This document shows, in pieces, positions 37,241 to 49,207 of a DNA stretch of 64,000 nt; position 1 is the stretch's first letter, and each line of letters begins with the position of its first letter. The stretch spans positions 133,390 to 197,389 of the forward strand of contig NZ_LMFB01000012.1 of NCBI RefSeq assembly GCF_001426685.1, given 5' to 3'. A program made the translations under genes and the position numbers. Source of the stretch: Rhizobium sp. Root483D2 (GTDB taxonomy: Bacteria > Pseudomonadota > Alphaproteobacteria > Rhizobiales > Rhizobiaceae). The notes below the pieces were generated by a model, which ran no database searches, had not been told where the DNA came from, and was given only the letters and a program-made list of their open reading frames with translations.

Positions 37241-37867
37241 TCAGCTATGCGCGAAAATGTCCGTTTCGTCCCAACCCAGAAGGTCGAGCTTGGAGCGGGT
37301 CGGCAGGAAGGCAAAGCAGGCGTCGGCATGTTCGGCGCGGCCATCACGGATCAGCCGCGCGGTCAGCTTGTCGCGCAGCGCATGCAGATAAAGCACGTCG
37401 GACGCAGCATATTCGAGCTGCGCCTGCGAGAGTTTATCGGCGGCCCAGTCGGACGACTGCTGATGCTTGGAAATGTCGACCTCAAGCATTTCCTTCAGAT
37501 TGTCTTTGAGCCCATGCCGGTCGGTATAGGTGCGTGTCAGCCGCGAGGCGATCTTGGTGCAGAACACCGGCGCCGCCGTGACCCCAAAGGTTTGAAACAG
37601 CACGGCAATGTCGAAACGGCCGAAATGGAAAATCTTCTGCCGGGCCGGGTCTTCCAGCATGGCGGTGAGGTTGGGTGCCTGTGTCTGGCCCTTGGCGATC
37701 CGGATTACGTCGGCGGTGCCGTCGCCCGGCGAAAGCTGCACGAGGCAGAGCCGGTCGCGGCGCGGAATAAGGCCGAGCGTTTCGGTGTCGATGGCAATCG
37801 CCCCCTTGTAGCGGGCGGCGTCTTCAACTGAAATGTCGCCTTCGTGAAGCCGTATTGTATTTGCCAT
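37241..37867 (-). CDS. rnd: Short RNase D-like 3'-5' exonuclease
   Basis: The 208-residue protein has all DEDDy motifs: D27 and E29 in IDTETLGL, D86 in FHFGRFDIA, and Y153/D157 in YAASD. It lacks the HRDC domains of full-length E. coli RNase D (375 residues), as is common for alphaproteobacterial versions. Likely role is tRNA or other RNA 3'-end trimming. The start at 37867 (MANTIRLHEGD) is preferred to the ATG eight codons upstream because it matches the family N-terminus. Confidence 0.92.
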   Translation of the reverse strand: MANTIRLHEGDISVEDAARYKGAIAIDTETLGLIPRRDRLCLVQLSPGDGTADVIRIAKGQTQAPNLTAMLEDPARQKIFHFGRFDIAVLFQTFGVTAAPVFCTKIASRLTRTYTDRHGLKDNLKEMLEVDISKHQQSSDWAADKLSQAQLEYAASDVLYLHALRDKLTARLIRDGRAEHADACFAFLPTRSKLDLLGWDETDIFAHS

Positions 37868-38007
37868 GGAAAACCCCACATCAGCCGGCAAAATGCCGCG
37901 CTCTCGTTCAAGTCGTTGGGCTATAGCGCAAGTTCACCGGAAACGATACCGTCTCCTTGACGCCCGGGGGAGAGTGGTGACCCTGTCGGGCAGGCTTGGA
38001 GCTTGAG

Positions 38008-38322
38008 ATGTTGATCCCGAAGGCTGTTCTTTTTTCCATGGCTTTGATCGTGTCCGTACATCCTGCCGCAGCAGGCTCGGTGTCTCCCGAACCCCTGCAG
38101 TTTGCCCAGGTTTTCAGTGATCTTCCGGGCGTGACGACGCAGGAGCAGGCTGAAGATGCCAAGCGCCTGAAATGCGAGCAGGTGCTGGTCAAGCGCCACA
38201 TCACGAGCCTCGACCCGGTCTATGATACCGTCAATTCCTGCCGCCGCGGCGACGGCCCTGCCTTCCGGTCGATGCGCCTTCCCCCGTCGATTGAACGCCA
38301 GCTGCGCGGCTTCAATTACTGA
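38008..38322 (+). CDS. Small exported hypothetical protein
   Basis: The 104-residue product begins with a signal peptide (MLIPKAVLFSMALIVSVHPAAA). The mature part has two cysteines (KCEQVL and NSCRRGDG), possibly a disulfide in the periplasm. The ATG at 38008 has GGAG six bases upstream. The family is not recognised; no operon partner. Confidence 0.65.
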   Translation: MLIPKAVLFSMALIVSVHPAAAGSVSPEPLQFAQVFSDLPGVTTQEQAEDAKRLKCEQVLVKRHITSLDPVYDTVNSCRRGDGPAFRSMRLPPSIERQLRGFNY

Positions 38323-38448
38323 GTGCCCGACTATCGATGGGCTGACTATGGATAGGGCAACCGGGCGCCTTGCAAATCGCAATATGATCAATACAACGTT
38401 TTGGCATGAGGAGTGCCGGGCTTTCTGCCCGGCCCGGGAGACGACATC

Positions 38449-39480
38449 ATGCCTGAAACGCAACGGCCGCTCGCCATCTGCGCACCGGAACCGCGCACGC
38501 TGGATCTGATCTTCACCCCGCCTGCGCTGGCGCTTTTGAAGGCAAGATACCGGATCGTCGAGGCGGATCCGGATGATATTGCCGGGCTTGGCGATGCGAT
38601 CCTGGGCGAAGCGCGCTACATTATCGGCCAGCCGCCGCTCACAGCCGAAACACTGGCGCGCATGCCGAACCTTCGCTGCATTCTCAATGTCGAGAGCAAT
38701 CTCATCAACAACATGCCCTATGAGATCCTGTTTGCCCGCGGCATCCATGTGGTCACGACAGGACAGGTGTTTGCCGAGCCGGTGGCCGAGATGGGGCTTG
38801 CGATGGCGTTGAACATTGCCCGCGGCATCGTCGATGCGGATGTGGATTTTCGCGATGGCCGAGAGCTTTGGGGCGGCGAGGGCAATGCCAGGGCGCGGCT
38901 GCTCTCCGGCGCCGATGTCGGCATCATCGGGTTCGGCGATCTCGGCAAGGCGCTGAACCGCGTACTCTCCGGTTTCCGCACCCAGACCCGCGTCTACGAT
39001 CCCTGGATGCCGGCCTCGATCCTCGTCGATAACGGCGTCGTGCCATCGAGCCTTAAGGATGTGCTGACAAAGAGCGACTTCATCTTCGTCGTGGCGGCCG
39101 TTACCAGCGAGAACCAGCATTTCCTCGGCGCCGAAGCCTTTGCCAGCATGCGGCCGGGCGCTGCCTTCATCCTGCTCAGCCGCGCCAATGTCGTCGATTT
39201 CGACGCGCTGATGGCGGCGGTCGCCAGCGGGCATATCGTTGCGGCAAGCGATGTCTATCCCGATGAGCCGCTGCCGCTTGCTCATCCCGTCCGCAGCCTC
39301 AAGGGTTTCCTGCGCTCCGCCCACCGGGCCGGCGCGCTCGACAGCGCCTTCAAGAAGATGGGCGACATGGTGCTGGAGGACATGGACCTCATGGACCGCA
39401 ACCTGCCGCCGATGCGCTGCAAACGGGCCGAACGCGAGACGGTGTCGCGCATGCGCTCCAAGCCCGTCAGCGTCAACTGA
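38449..39480 (+). CDS. D-isomer-specific 2-hydroxyacid dehydrogenase family protein
   Basis: The 343-residue NAD-dependent enzyme has the Rossmann motif as GFGDLGKAL (about 163-171), preceded by GADVGII. The substrate-binding/catalytic Arg is in LLSRANVVD (about R244), the acidic residue in DVYPDEPLP, and a His in RSAHRAGAL. Family members oxidise or reduce 2-hydroxy/keto acids or act on phosphoglycerate-like substrates; which one is unclear. The ATG at 38449 has GGGAG eight bases upstream. It stands alone. Confidence 0.85.
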   Translation: MPETQRPLAICAPEPRTLDLIFTPPALALLKARYRIVEADPDDIAGLGDAILGEARYIIGQPPLTAETLARMPNLRCILNVESNLINNMPYEILFARGIHVVTTGQVFAEPVAEMGLAMALNIARGIVDADVDFRDGRELWGGEGNARARLLSGADVGIIGFGDLGKALNRVLSGFRTQTRVYDPWMPASILVDNGVVPSSLKDVLTKSDFIFVVAAVTSENQHFLGAEAFASMRPGAAFILLSRANVVDFDALMAAVASGHIVAASDVYPDEPLPLAHPVRSLKGFLRSAHRAGALDSAFKKMGDMVLEDMDLMDRNLPPMRCKRAERETVSRMRSKPVSVN

Positions 39481-39749
39481 CACTGGCGTCGAGCCGCCAC
39501 CACAGAGATGTTCACCTGATTGGACCTGCGCAACGCACGAACGGGTCAGCGGTTGCCGTCCCCATCCAGTCTGTCGTTGTCTCCAAGTCGGCGGGCTTCC
39601 CTTGAACATATCCGGTCAAAGGCAGTGTAACGCCTTCAGCCGGATGGGAAAATTCGCGTTTGCCGGATTGCTTTTAAGGGAAAGTCTTTGCGGTCCATTC
39701 CCCTGCCGGATGAGCCGGCAGCAGCATCCGAGCGATAAACCGCGTTGGT

Positions 39750-39956
39750 CTACTCACCGCTGACCCGGCGCATCGCCGCCAGGATCGAGCCCTTGGTGCC
39801 ATGGCCGGTCTTGTAGAGGCCGAGCATGACGGTGGCGACGTCGCGGCCGTCATCGCTGTCCACTTCCGTGCGGGTATGCTCGCACCATTCTTCCAGCGCG
39901 CCGCACACCACTTCGATTTCACTCTGATTCAAGGCCATGTCCGATAGAAACGACAT
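39750..39956 (-). CDS. Small conserved-looking hypothetical protein
   Basis: The 68-residue protein starts at 39956 with GTGGAG upstream. It has an acidic N-terminal half (SEIEVVCGALEEW) and TVMLGLYKTGHGTKGSILAAM near the end. No membrane segment or known motif. The 269 bases between it and the dehydrogenase gene hold nothing I can support. Confidence 0.55.
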   Translation of the reverse strand: MSFLSDMALNQSEIEVVCGALEEWCEHTRTEVDSDDGRDVATVMLGLYKTGHGTKGSILAAMRRVSGE

Positions 39957-40105
39957 CGCTCCACCCTATCGTTCGAAACACACCCATTTCGACCGGTAGC
40001 TTATAGCTTTGAGAAACGATGGCAATTGCCAGATCTAGGGGTCCTAAGCCGGAGAACGACCGGCCGGACAGTGCCGTTGCCGATCAGACTCAAGCGTCGT
40101 TCCGG

Positions 40106-40294
40106 TCATTCCGCCCTTGCGGCGGAGGCTTCGACCAGCGAGGCGGCGATTGCCATGGCAAGGAGCTTGCCCTTGGCCCTTACCGCGCCGCTGTCAAAGT
40201 CGCGCGCCGACAAGGCAAGGTCCATGCCCTCGCGCATCAGAATTTGTTGTGCCCTGTAAACTGCCCAGTTTTCGACGTCGTCACGCTTCTGCAT
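40106..40294 (-). CDS. Small hypothetical protein
   Basis: The 62-residue frame starts at 40294 after a GGGGGG stretch that could serve as ribosome-binding site. It is helical (ENWAVYRAQQILMREGMD, then LLAMAIAASLVEA). Opposite-strand frames exist, but this one has the better start signals. The call rests on composition and start alone. Confidence 0.45.
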   Translation of the reverse strand: MQKRDDVENWAVYRAQQILMREGMDLALSARDFDSGAVRAKGKLLAMAIAASLVEASAARAE

Positions 40295-40460
40295 CGCGCT
40301 GCCCCCCGGCTAAATCATTTAGCGTTGTCGTTCTGCTCTCAATCCGGCCTGAACGCAGGCACATGAGGCGAATCACCCGAGCACGCAGACAGAATGCGGC
40401 ATTTCCGCGAAATCGGAAGCACAACTTTTCAGCGATGAAAAATTATGGCGAATTCACCCC

Positions 40461-42602
40461 TCACGCGTTGCGCAGCCGGCCTTCCAAGAGGTCAAGAACC
40501 GCCCTTCCGGCTTCCATGACATTGGTGCCGGGGCCGAAGACGGCGGCAACGCCATGGTCGAGCAGGAACTGGTAATCCTGGCGCGGCACGACGCCGCCGA
40601 CCACGACGATAATATCCGCAGCACCCTTGGCTTTCAGCGCCTCGATCAGCTGCGGCGCCAGCGTCTTGTGGCCCGCGGCAAGCGACGACATGCCGATGAC
40701 ATGCACCTGGGCGCTGACAGCCATATCGGCCGCCTCTTCCGGCGTCTGGAACAGCGGGCCGGCCAGCACATCGAAGCCTATATCGCCAAAAGCCGAGGCG
40801 ATGATCTTGGCGCCGCGATCATGGCCGTCCTGGCCAAGCTTGGCGACCATGATCTTCGGCTTGCGGCCGGTCGTCTGCGAAAAGCCGGACAGCCGGGCGG
40901 ACAGCACTGCCAGTTCCGGCTCGTCCTTGTAAGCATCGCCATAGATATCGCTGACGACTTCGGGAACGGCGGTGTGATCGCCGAAGACGATGCGCAGCGC
41001 ATCGGAGATTTCGCCAACGGTGGCACGGGCGCGGGCAGCGGTGACGGCCGCTTCTAGGATGTTGCCATCACCGGTGCGGGCAATCTGCGTCAACGCTTCC
41101 AGCGCTGCCTGGACCTCGGCGCTGTCGCGGCGTTTGCGCGTCTCTTCGATGCGCCTGATCTGGGCGGTGCGCACCGCGGCATTGTCGATATCCAGAATGT
41201 CGAGATCGTCCTCGCTCTCCAGCCGGTATTTGTTGACGCCGACGATGACCTCTTCGCCCTTGTCGACGGCGGCCTGGCGGCGGGTGGCCGCCTGTTCGAT
41301 CAACCGCTTGGGCAGGCCGTCGGCCACCGCCTTGGTCATGCCGCCGAGCGCCTCGACCTCTTCCATCAGCGCCCAGGCCTTGTCAGCAAGCTCGGCCGTC
41401 AGGCTCTCGACATAATATGAGCCGGCTAATGGATCGACAACCTTGGTGACGCCGGTCTCGTGCTGCAGGATCAACTGGGTGTTGCGGGCAATGCGCGAGG
41501 AGAATTCGGTAGGCAGCGCAATGGCTTCGTCGAAGGAGTTGGTGTGCAGAGACTGGGTGCCGCCGAGCACCGCCGACATCGCCTCGAATGCGGTGCGGAT
41601 AATGTTGTTGTAAGGGTCCTGTTCCTGCAGGGAGACACCCGATGTCTGGCAATGGGTACGCAGCATCAGCGAGGACTGTTTCTTGGGATGAAAGCCTTCC
41701 ATGATGCGGGTCCAGAGCAGCCGGGCGGCGCGCAGCTTGGCGGCTTCCATGAAGAAATTCATGCCGATGGCAAAGAAGAACGACAAGCGGCCGGCGAATT
41801 CATCGACACTCAACCCCTTGGCGATGGCAGCACGGACATATTCGCGGCCATCGGCGAGCGTAAAGGCCAGTTCCTGCACCAGCGTCGCCCCGGCCTCCTG
41901 CATGTGATAGCCGGAAATCGAGATTGAGTTGAACTTCGGCATTTCGCGGGCGGTATAGTCGATGATATCGGCAACGATCCGCATCGAGGGTTCGGGCGGA
42001 TAGATATAGGTGTTGCGAACCATGAACTCCTTGAGAATGTCGTTCTGGATCGTTCCCGACAAGTGCGCACGCGGCACGCCCTGCTCCTCACCCGCCACGA
42101 TGAAGGAGGCCAGGATCGGGACGACGGCGCCGTTCATGGTCATCGAGACGGATATTTTTTCCAGCGGTATGCCGTCGAACAGGATCTTCATGTCCTCGAC
42201 CGAATCGATCGCCACACCGGCCTTGCCGACGTCGCCCTCGACGCGCGGATGATCCGAATCGTAACCGCGATGGGTGGCCAGGTCGAAGGCGACGGAAACG
42301 CCCTGCTGGCCGCCCGCCAGCGCCTTGCGGTAAAAGGCATTCGAGGCTTCGGCGGTGGAAAAGCCGGCATATTGCCGGATGGTCCAGGGCCGCCCGGCAT
42401 ACATGGTGGCGCGCGGGCCGCGGGTGAAGGGGGACAGCCCCGGCAGCGAGCCGAGATGACCAGCGGCTTCAAGATCGGCCTCGGTATAGAGCGGCTTGAC
42501 GGCAATGCCCTCCGGCGTCTGCCAGGTGAGCGTCTCGGGCGGGGATTTCAGCTCGCGTTCGGCAAGGCTTGCCCAGTCGGCGAGGGGGTGTTTATCGGAC
42601 AT
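40461..42602 (-). CDS. scpA: Methylmalonyl-CoA mutase (B12-dependent)
   Basis: The 712-residue enzyme, called BhbA in Sinorhizobium meliloti, isomerises methylmalonyl-CoA to succinyl-CoA. The N-terminal TIM barrel carries [23 protein letters not shown] (core [12 protein letters not shown], about 86-97). The C-terminal cobalamin domain has the DxHxxG motif in [12 protein letters not shown] (about 600-611), followed by [11 protein letters not shown]. It is the last gene of the pcc cluster, after a palindromic repeat. The start at 42602 ([10 protein letters not shown]) follows AAAGGGAT. Confidence 0.96.
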   Translation of the reverse strand: MSDKHPLADWASLAERELKSPPETLTWQTPEGIAVKPLYTEADLEAAGHLGSLPGLSPFTRGPRATMYAGRPWTIRQYAGFSTAEASNAFYRKALAGGQQGVSVAFDLATHRGYDSDHPRVEGDVGKAGVAIDSVEDMKILFDGIPLEKISVSMTMNGAVVPILASFIVAGEEQGVPRAHLSGTIQNDILKEFMVRNTYIYPPEPSMRIVADIIDYTAREMPKFNSISISGYHMQEAGATLVQELAFTLADGREYVRAAIAKGLSVDEFAGRLSFFFAIGMNFFMEAAKLRAARLLWTRIMEGFHPKKQSSLMLRTHCQTSGVSLQEQDPYNNIIRTAFEAMSAVLGGTQSLHTNSFDEAIALPTEFSSRIARNTQLILQHETGVTKVVDPLAGSYYVESLTAELADKAWALMEEVEALGGMTKAVADGLPKRLIEQAATRRQAAVDKGEEVIVGVNKYRLESEDDLDILDIDNAAVRTAQIRRIEETRKRRDSAEVQAALEALTQIARTGDGNILEAAVTAARARATVGEISDALRIVFGDHTAVPEVVSDIYGDAYKDEPELAVLSARLSGFSQTTGRKPKIMVAKLGQDGHDRGAKIIASAFGDIGFDVLAGPLFQTPEEAADMAVSAQVHVIGMSSLAAGHKTLAPQLIEALKAKGAADIIVVVGGVVPRQDYQFLLDHGVAAVFGPGTNVMEAGRAVLDLLEGRLRNA

Positions 42603-42649
42603 GCTCTGCATCCCTTTATTCGTCAACATGCGGCGGTTGGCCCGGTCTG

Positions 42650-42881
42650 ATCTCCCCCTTGAGGTGGAGATGTCGGTGAACCGACAGAGGCGGTAAGCAT
42701 CATTCTCCCCTCACCAACAAAATCTAAGACTTAGCTAAAGCTAAGATCTTGATTTTGTATCCTCTCCCGCAAGGGGAGAGGTAGGACCCCGAGCTTTCCA
42801 CATCGTACCTCTCCCCCTGCGGGAGAGGAAGCAATTTCAACATCTTAGCTTCAGCTAAGTGTTAGAAATTGCAGGTGAGGG
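42650..42881. repeat. Mosaic of palindromic repeats between pccA and scpA
   Basis: Two 40-base near-palindromes, 42718-42757 (CAAAATC...GATTTTG) and 42832-42871 (CAATTTC...GAAATTG), each have a core CTTAGCT-nn-AGCTAAG. They flank two GC-rich hairpins (42761-42781 and 42809-42828). A short copy of the 3290-3425 repeat lies at 42650-42693. No coding frame is supported here. Confidence 0.8.
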
Positions 42882-42889
42882 GCTCACTT

Positions 42890-44893
<2,004 letters not shown>

Positions 44894-44909
44894 GGGTGGC
44901 TGCCCTCGC

Positions 44910-45320
44910 TCATTCCGCAGTTTTCCGGGTGCTGCGCGCAGCGCCTGCATCCGTCTTCTCGTCCTCGAACGCCTGCGGGAAATTCTTGCGGGCGAGCGGC
45001 TCGTTGAACTTCAGGAGCGCCTCGTAGGAGGCCGGATCGAAGCCGCGTTCGGCCGGAAGCAATTCGCGGCCGAACAGGCGGCAGAGCCGCTCGCCGTCGA
45101 GATTGCCGCGTTGGAACGGCGCCGTGCCGAAATACTGCCACAGCGCCTGCACGAAGCCGATATCGGCAAGTGCCACCGATTGATCCATGGTCCGGTGCCG
45201 CGGCCAGGCCGTCAGCGGCGTGACCTTGGAATTGGCCCGGCGCAGGGTGAACTGCCACTGGGTTCCGAGCAGGCCGGCGGGAAAGCCGCGATGCTTGGGC
45301 ATTTCGGGGGTCTTGGCCAT
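44910..45320 (-). CDS. Hypothetical protein A, tandem paralogue in the pcc operon
   Basis: The 136-residue protein is a clear paralogue of the gene just upstream. Both begin MAK-PEM-KHRGFP, share a TxRRAN segment, ALWxxFG-xPF-RGNLD, LFGRE and SYEALL-xNE-ARK-FP-AFED. The C-terminus here has an extra Lys/Arg-rich tail. The start at 45320 lies 4 bases after the stop of the upstream copy, so coupling is likely. It is 16 bases upstream of pccA. No known domain; a role in propionyl-CoA metabolism is inferred from position only. Confidence 0.8.
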   Translation of the reverse strand: MAKTPEMPKHRGFPAGLLGTQWQFTLRRANSKVTPLTAWPRHRTMDQSVALADIGFVQALWQYFGTAPFQRGNLDGERLCRLFGRELLPAERGFDPASYEALLKFNEPLARKNFPQAFEDEKTDAGAARSTRKTAE

Positions 45321-45324
45321 GGTC

Positions 45325-45702
45325 TCAGATTTCCATCACGTCTTCGAAGGCTTCCGGGAAACTCTTGCGCGCCACCTTTTCATTGATGCGCAGCAGGGCT
45401 TCATAGGAGGTGGGATCGAACGGCTCTGCCGCCGGCACGACCTCGCGGCCGAACAGAAGGTTGAGCCGTCCGGCGTCGAGATTGCCGCGCTCGAAAGGCT
45501 CTGCGCCGAAATGGTGCCAGAGCGCATGCAAAAAGGCGGCATCGACCTTTTGTTCGATCGAGTTCGGGCGGGCGAGGCGCTGCAGCACCTTGAGCGGCGT
45601 CACGCCCTTCTCGTTTGCCCGGCGGATGGTGAAATGATGGCCATGGCCCGGCAAGCCGGAGGGAAAACCCCTGTGTTTCGTCATCTCGGGCCGTTTGGCC
45701 AT
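45325..45702 (-). CDS. Hypothetical protein B, tandem paralogue in the pcc operon
   Basis: This 125-residue protein starts at 45702 with AAGGAG six bases upstream; the frame is open for 29 more codons upstream but overlaps the GST gene. It matches the 136-residue neighbour along its whole length (for example FERGNLD and FQRGNLD; SYEALLRINEKVARK and SYEALLKFNEPLARK). It is His-rich near residue 20 (GHGHHFTIRRANEKG). No known fold; tandem duplication followed by divergence is the likely origin. Confidence 0.8.
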   Translation of the reverse strand: MAKRPEMTKHRGFPSGLPGHGHHFTIRRANEKGVTPLKVLQRLARPNSIEQKVDAAFLHALWHHFGAEPFERGNLDAGRLNLLFGREVVPAAEPFDPTSYEALLRINEKVARKSFPEAFEDVMEI

Positions 45703-45712
45703 CTTGGTCTCC

Positions 45713-46633
45713 TTACGCCTTGGCCGCGCCGTTCGGGGCGATCTTGTCCTGCGTCTTCGTCTCGAAGTCGGAGGCGTCGTGGCGCTCATGCAGCTGTTCT
45801 GAGAGGTCGCCGTTCAGGCGGTTGACCATGCGGCCGCGCTTGACTGCGGGGCGGGCCGCGATCTCGGCCGTCCAGCGCTGCACATGCTTGTAGCTCTGCA
45901 CATCGAGGAAGGTGCCGGCATCGCCATAGGCCTGGCCGAGCGCCAGATTGCCGTACCAGGGCCAGGTCGCCATGTCGGCGATGGTATAGTCAGAGCCCGC
46001 GAGGAACTGATTGTTTGCCAGATGCCGGTCGAGCACGTCGAGCTGACGCTTCACCTCCATGGCATAACGGTCGATGGCATATTTGATATGGATCGGCGCA
46101 TAGGCATAGAAATGGCCAAAACCGCCGCCGAGGAACGGCGCCGAGCCCATCTGCCAGAACAGCCAGTTGAATGTCTCGGTGCGGGCGCGAAGCTCCGTCG
46201 GCAGGAAGGCGCCGAACTTTTCAGCGAGATAGAGCAGGATCGAAGCGGATTCGAACACGCGCACCGGCTCGCCGCCGCCCTTCGGGCCGTGGTCCATCAG
46301 TGCCGGGATTTTCGAGTTCGGGTTGACGTCGACAAAGCCTGAACCGAACTGGTCGCCATCGCCGATCCGGATCGGCCAGGCGTCGTATTCGGCATCGGTG
46401 TGACCCGCTTCCAACAGCTCTTCCAGCATGATCGTGACCTTGACGCCGTTCGGCGTCGCCAGCGAATAGAGCTGCAGCGGATGCTTGCCGGTCGGCAGCG
46501 GCTTGTCCTGCGTTGCTCCGGCGATCGGCCGATTGATATTGGCGAATGCGCCGCCATTGCCCTTGTCCCATGTCCAGACTTTGGGAACTTCGTAACCGGC
46601 GGGAAAATTATCGGCGGGGTTTTTTTCGGTCAT
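45713..46633 (-). CDS. yghU: Glutathione S-transferase-family protein, YghU type
   Basis: The 306-residue protein is a Nu-class GST-like enzyme of the YghU type (glutathionyl-disulfide reductase). It has an N-terminal extension (KVWTWDKGNGGAFANINRP, about 18-36), a thioredoxin-fold domain with LYSLATPNGVKVTIMLEEL (about 54-72) and NPNSKIPALMD (about 103-113), the FESASILLYLAEKFG motif, and an all-helical C-terminal domain. The start is at 46633. It lies 10 bases upstream of paralogue B, so it is in the pcc operon; its link to propionate metabolism is unclear. Confidence 0.9.
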   Translation of the reverse strand: MTEKNPADNFPAGYEVPKVWTWDKGNGGAFANINRPIAGATQDKPLPTGKHPLQLYSLATPNGVKVTIMLEELLEAGHTDAEYDAWPIRIGDGDQFGSGFVDVNPNSKIPALMDHGPKGGGEPVRVFESASILLYLAEKFGAFLPTELRARTETFNWLFWQMGSAPFLGGGFGHFYAYAPIHIKYAIDRYAMEVKRQLDVLDRHLANNQFLAGSDYTIADMATWPWYGNLALGQAYGDAGTFLDVQSYKHVQRWTAEIAARPAVKRGRMVNRLNGDLSEQLHERHDASDFETKTQDKIAPNGAAKA

Positions 46634-46758
46634 GGGTTTTGGGTCCTTGATAGCGGGGATGTGCGCGAGAGGAGAGCACAAAAGGGATATGGGAAGCCAG
46701 CCAGGGGTTTCGCTAGCACTGATCGTCACTTTTCTCCCAAGGCGTCATTTTCTTCTCT

Positions 46759-46846
46759 GTCATCTTCGGGCTTGACCCGAGGATCCATGCCCGGCATTGC
46801 GGCGGAGTGTGTGGCTGTGGATCCTCGGGTCAAGCCCGAGGATGAC
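46759..46846. repeat. Palindromic repeat between pccB and yghU
   Basis: Two 29-base arms (46759-46787 and 46818-46846) are complementary with a single mismatch and enclose 30 bases. The arm contains TCGGGCTTGACCCGAGGATC, a sequence very common between genes in Rhizobium and Agrobacterium genomes. In mRNA it would form a long hairpin within the pcc operon. Confidence 0.9.
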
Positions 46847-46872
46847 GGCTGAGCGTTGTGGCGCATCCTACC

Positions 46873-48405
46873 TCACAACGGGATCGTATCGTGCTTGCGC
46901 CACAGCTGCTCCTGCCGCTTGCCGCGCAGCGAGGCAAAGGCGCGGGCGATGCGGCGGCGTGACGAGTGGGGCATGATCACTTCGTCGATGAAGCCGCGTT
47001 CGGCGGCCTTGAACGGGTTGGCGAAGTTGACCTCGTATTCTGCCGTGCGCGCGGCGATTTTTTCCGCGTCGCCCAGTTCGGAGCGGTAGAGGATTTCGGT
47101 GGCGCCCTTGGCGCCCATCACGGCGATTTCGGCGGTCGGCCAGGCATAGTTGACGTCGGCGCCAATATGTTTGGAGGCCATGACGTCATAGGCGCCGCCA
47201 TAGGCCTTGCGGGTGATCAGCGTCACCATCGGCACCGTCGCCTGGCTATAGGCGAACAAAAGCTTGGCACCGTGCTTGATGACGCCGCCATATTCCTGCG
47301 CCACGCCAGGCAGGAAGCCGGGCACATCGACCAGCGTTAGGATCGGGATCAAGAAGGCATCGCAAAAGCGCACGAAACGGGCGGCCTTGCGCGACGAATC
47401 GATATCGAGGCAGCCGGCCAGCACCATTGGCTGGTTGGCGACGACGCCGACGGTCTGGCCCTCCAGCCGGATGAAGCCGGTGATGATGTTGCGGGCAAAG
47501 GCTTCCTGGAGCTCGAAAAAGTCGCCTTCGTCGGCGACCGCGTGGATCAGCTCCTTCATGTCGTAGGGTTTCGCCGAACTGTCGGGGATCAGCGTGTCCA
47601 GCCGGTTTTCGATGCGGGCGGGATCGTCGTGGAACGGACGGACCGGCGGTTTCTCGCGGTTGTTGAGCGGCAGAAAATCAAACAGCAACCGGACCTGTTC
47701 CAAGGTCTCGATATCGTTTTCATAGGCCGCGTCGGCAACCGAGGATCTCTTCGTATGGGTGCCGGCGCCACCCAGTTCCTCGGCCGTGACAATCTCGTTG
47801 GTGACGGTTTTCACCACGTCGGGGCCGGTGACGAACATGTAGGACGTGTCGCGCACCATGAAGATGAAATCGGTCATGGCCGGCGAATAGACGGCACCGC
47901 CGGCGCAGGGGCCCATGATGACGGAAATCTGCGGGATGACGCCGGAGGCCTCGGCATTGCGGCGGAACACTTCCGCATAGCCGGCAAGCGAAGCGACGCC
48001 TTCCTGGATGCGGGCACCGCCGGAATCGTTCAGCCCGATCACTGGTGCGCCGTTGCGCACAGCCATGTCCATGATCTTGCAGATCTTTTGCGCATGGGTT
48101 TCAGACAGAGAGCCGCCGAGAACGGTGAAATCCTGGGAGAAGACATAGACCTGGCGGCCGTTGATCGTGCCCCAGCCGGTGACAACGCCATCGCCGGCCA
48201 CTTTCTGCTCGGCCATGCCGAAATCGACAGCGCGGTGGGTGACATACATGTCGTATTCTTCGAACGAACCTTCATCGAGCAGCACCTCGATGCGCTCGCG
48301 CGCCGTCAGCTTGCCCTTGGCATGCTGGGCATCGATGCGCTTTTGCCCGCCGCCAAGACGCGCCTCGGCGCGGCGCGCTTCCACGGTTTCGATGATATTG
48401 CGCAT
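46873..48405 (-). CDS. pccB: Propionyl-CoA carboxylase beta chain (carboxyltransferase)
   Basis: The 510-residue subunit transfers the carboxyl group from biotin to propionyl-CoA. It has two crotonase-fold halves with the oxyanion-hole glycines in [14 protein letters not shown] (about 123-136) and [12 protein letters not shown] (about 163-174), then the C-terminal motif [15 protein letters not shown] (about 369-383) and [13 protein letters not shown]. The start at 48405 ([15 protein letters not shown]) has GGGAGGAAG upstream. First gene of the propionyl-CoA cluster; the flavodoxin gene diverges upstream. Confidence 0.97.
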   Translation of the reverse strand: MRNIIETVEARRAEARLGGGQKRIDAQHAKGKLTARERIEVLLDEGSFEEYDMYVTHRAVDFGMAEQKVAGDGVVTGWGTINGRQVYVFSQDFTVLGGSLSETHAQKICKIMDMAVRNGAPVIGLNDSGGARIQEGVASLAGYAEVFRRNAEASGVIPQISVIMGPCAGGAVYSPAMTDFIFMVRDTSYMFVTGPDVVKTVTNEIVTAEELGGAGTHTKRSSVADAAYENDIETLEQVRLLFDFLPLNNREKPPVRPFHDDPARIENRLDTLIPDSSAKPYDMKELIHAVADEGDFFELQEAFARNIITGFIRLEGQTVGVVANQPMVLAGCLDIDSSRKAARFVRFCDAFLIPILTLVDVPGFLPGVAQEYGGVIKHGAKLLFAYSQATVPMVTLITRKAYGGAYDVMASKHIGADVNYAWPTAEIAVMGAKGATEILYRSELGDAEKIAARTAEYEVNFANPFKAAERGFIDEVIMPHSSRRRIARAFASLRGKRQEQLWRKHDTIPL

Positions 48406-48568
48406 GCTTCCTCCCGTCGTCTTTGTCTCCTGCTTAGCCGGAAACACGATCGAAGGAAATCACCGATCGCGCAAGCAAGCCGCCTGTTAGACAAAAGGGG
48501 AATCCGAGCCCGGCCGCATCTTTTCCGGCCAAGGCGCGTTAGCGGCATATGCAAACGGAGAAAAGCCA

Positions 48569-49186
48569 ATGCCCCTGAAAGCCCTTGCCCTGAACGGCAC
48601 GCTCAAATCCTCGTCCTCGACTGAAAAATCATCGACCGCCCATATGCTCGACCTGATCGCAGCCGAGTTCAGGAAATACGATGTCAGCACCGACACGATC
48701 TGGCTTGCCGATCACGATATCAAGCCGGGCGTGACCTCCGATGAGGGGGACGGCGACGCATGGCCTGACATTCGCAGGCAAATTCTGGCGGCCGATATTT
48801 TGATCATGGGCACGCCGATCTGGATGGGTCAACCGGGCAGCGTCTGCAAGCGGGCGCTGGAGCGCATGGATGCATTCCTCGATGAAACCGACGAGGCCGG
48901 GCGGATGGTCTCCTATGGCAAGGTCGCAGCCGTCGCGGTGGCCGGCAACGAGGACGGCGCGCATCATGTGTCGGCCGAGGTCTATCAGGCGCTGAACGAT
49001 GTCGGCTTCACGATTCCCGCCAATGCGGTCGCCTATTGGGTCGGCGAGGCGATGGGATCGGTCAATTTCGTCGATCTCGACACGGTGCCGGAGGCCGTGG
49101 AGACAATGATCTCCATGCTGGCCCGCAACACCACGCATCTTGCCGGCTTGCTCAAGCACTCGCAATATCCCGGCGAAGACGCGTAA
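48569..49186 (+). CDS. Flavodoxin-fold NAD(P)H-dependent oxidoreductase
   Basis: The 205-residue protein has the flavodoxin-like FMN fold: LALNGTLKSSSSTEKSS near the N-terminus (phosphate loop), GTPIWMGQPGSVCKRALERMDAF (core GTPIWMGQPG, about 81-90) and VAVAGNEDGAH. Related NADPH-dependent FMN reductases reduce quinones, azo dyes or flavins. GGAG lies upstream of the ATG. It is divergent from pccB; a link to that operon is not evident. Confidence 0.85.
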   Translation: MPLKALALNGTLKSSSSTEKSSTAHMLDLIAAEFRKYDVSTDTIWLADHDIKPGVTSDEGDGDAWPDIRRQILAADILIMGTPIWMGQPGSVCKRALERMDAFLDETDEAGRMVSYGKVAAVAVAGNEDGAHHVSAEVYQALNDVGFTIPANAVAYWVGEAMGSVNFVDLDTVPEAVETMISMLARNTTHLAGLLKHSQYPGEDA

Positions 49187-49207
49187 CTGCCTTCACCGGA
49201 GGATCGA

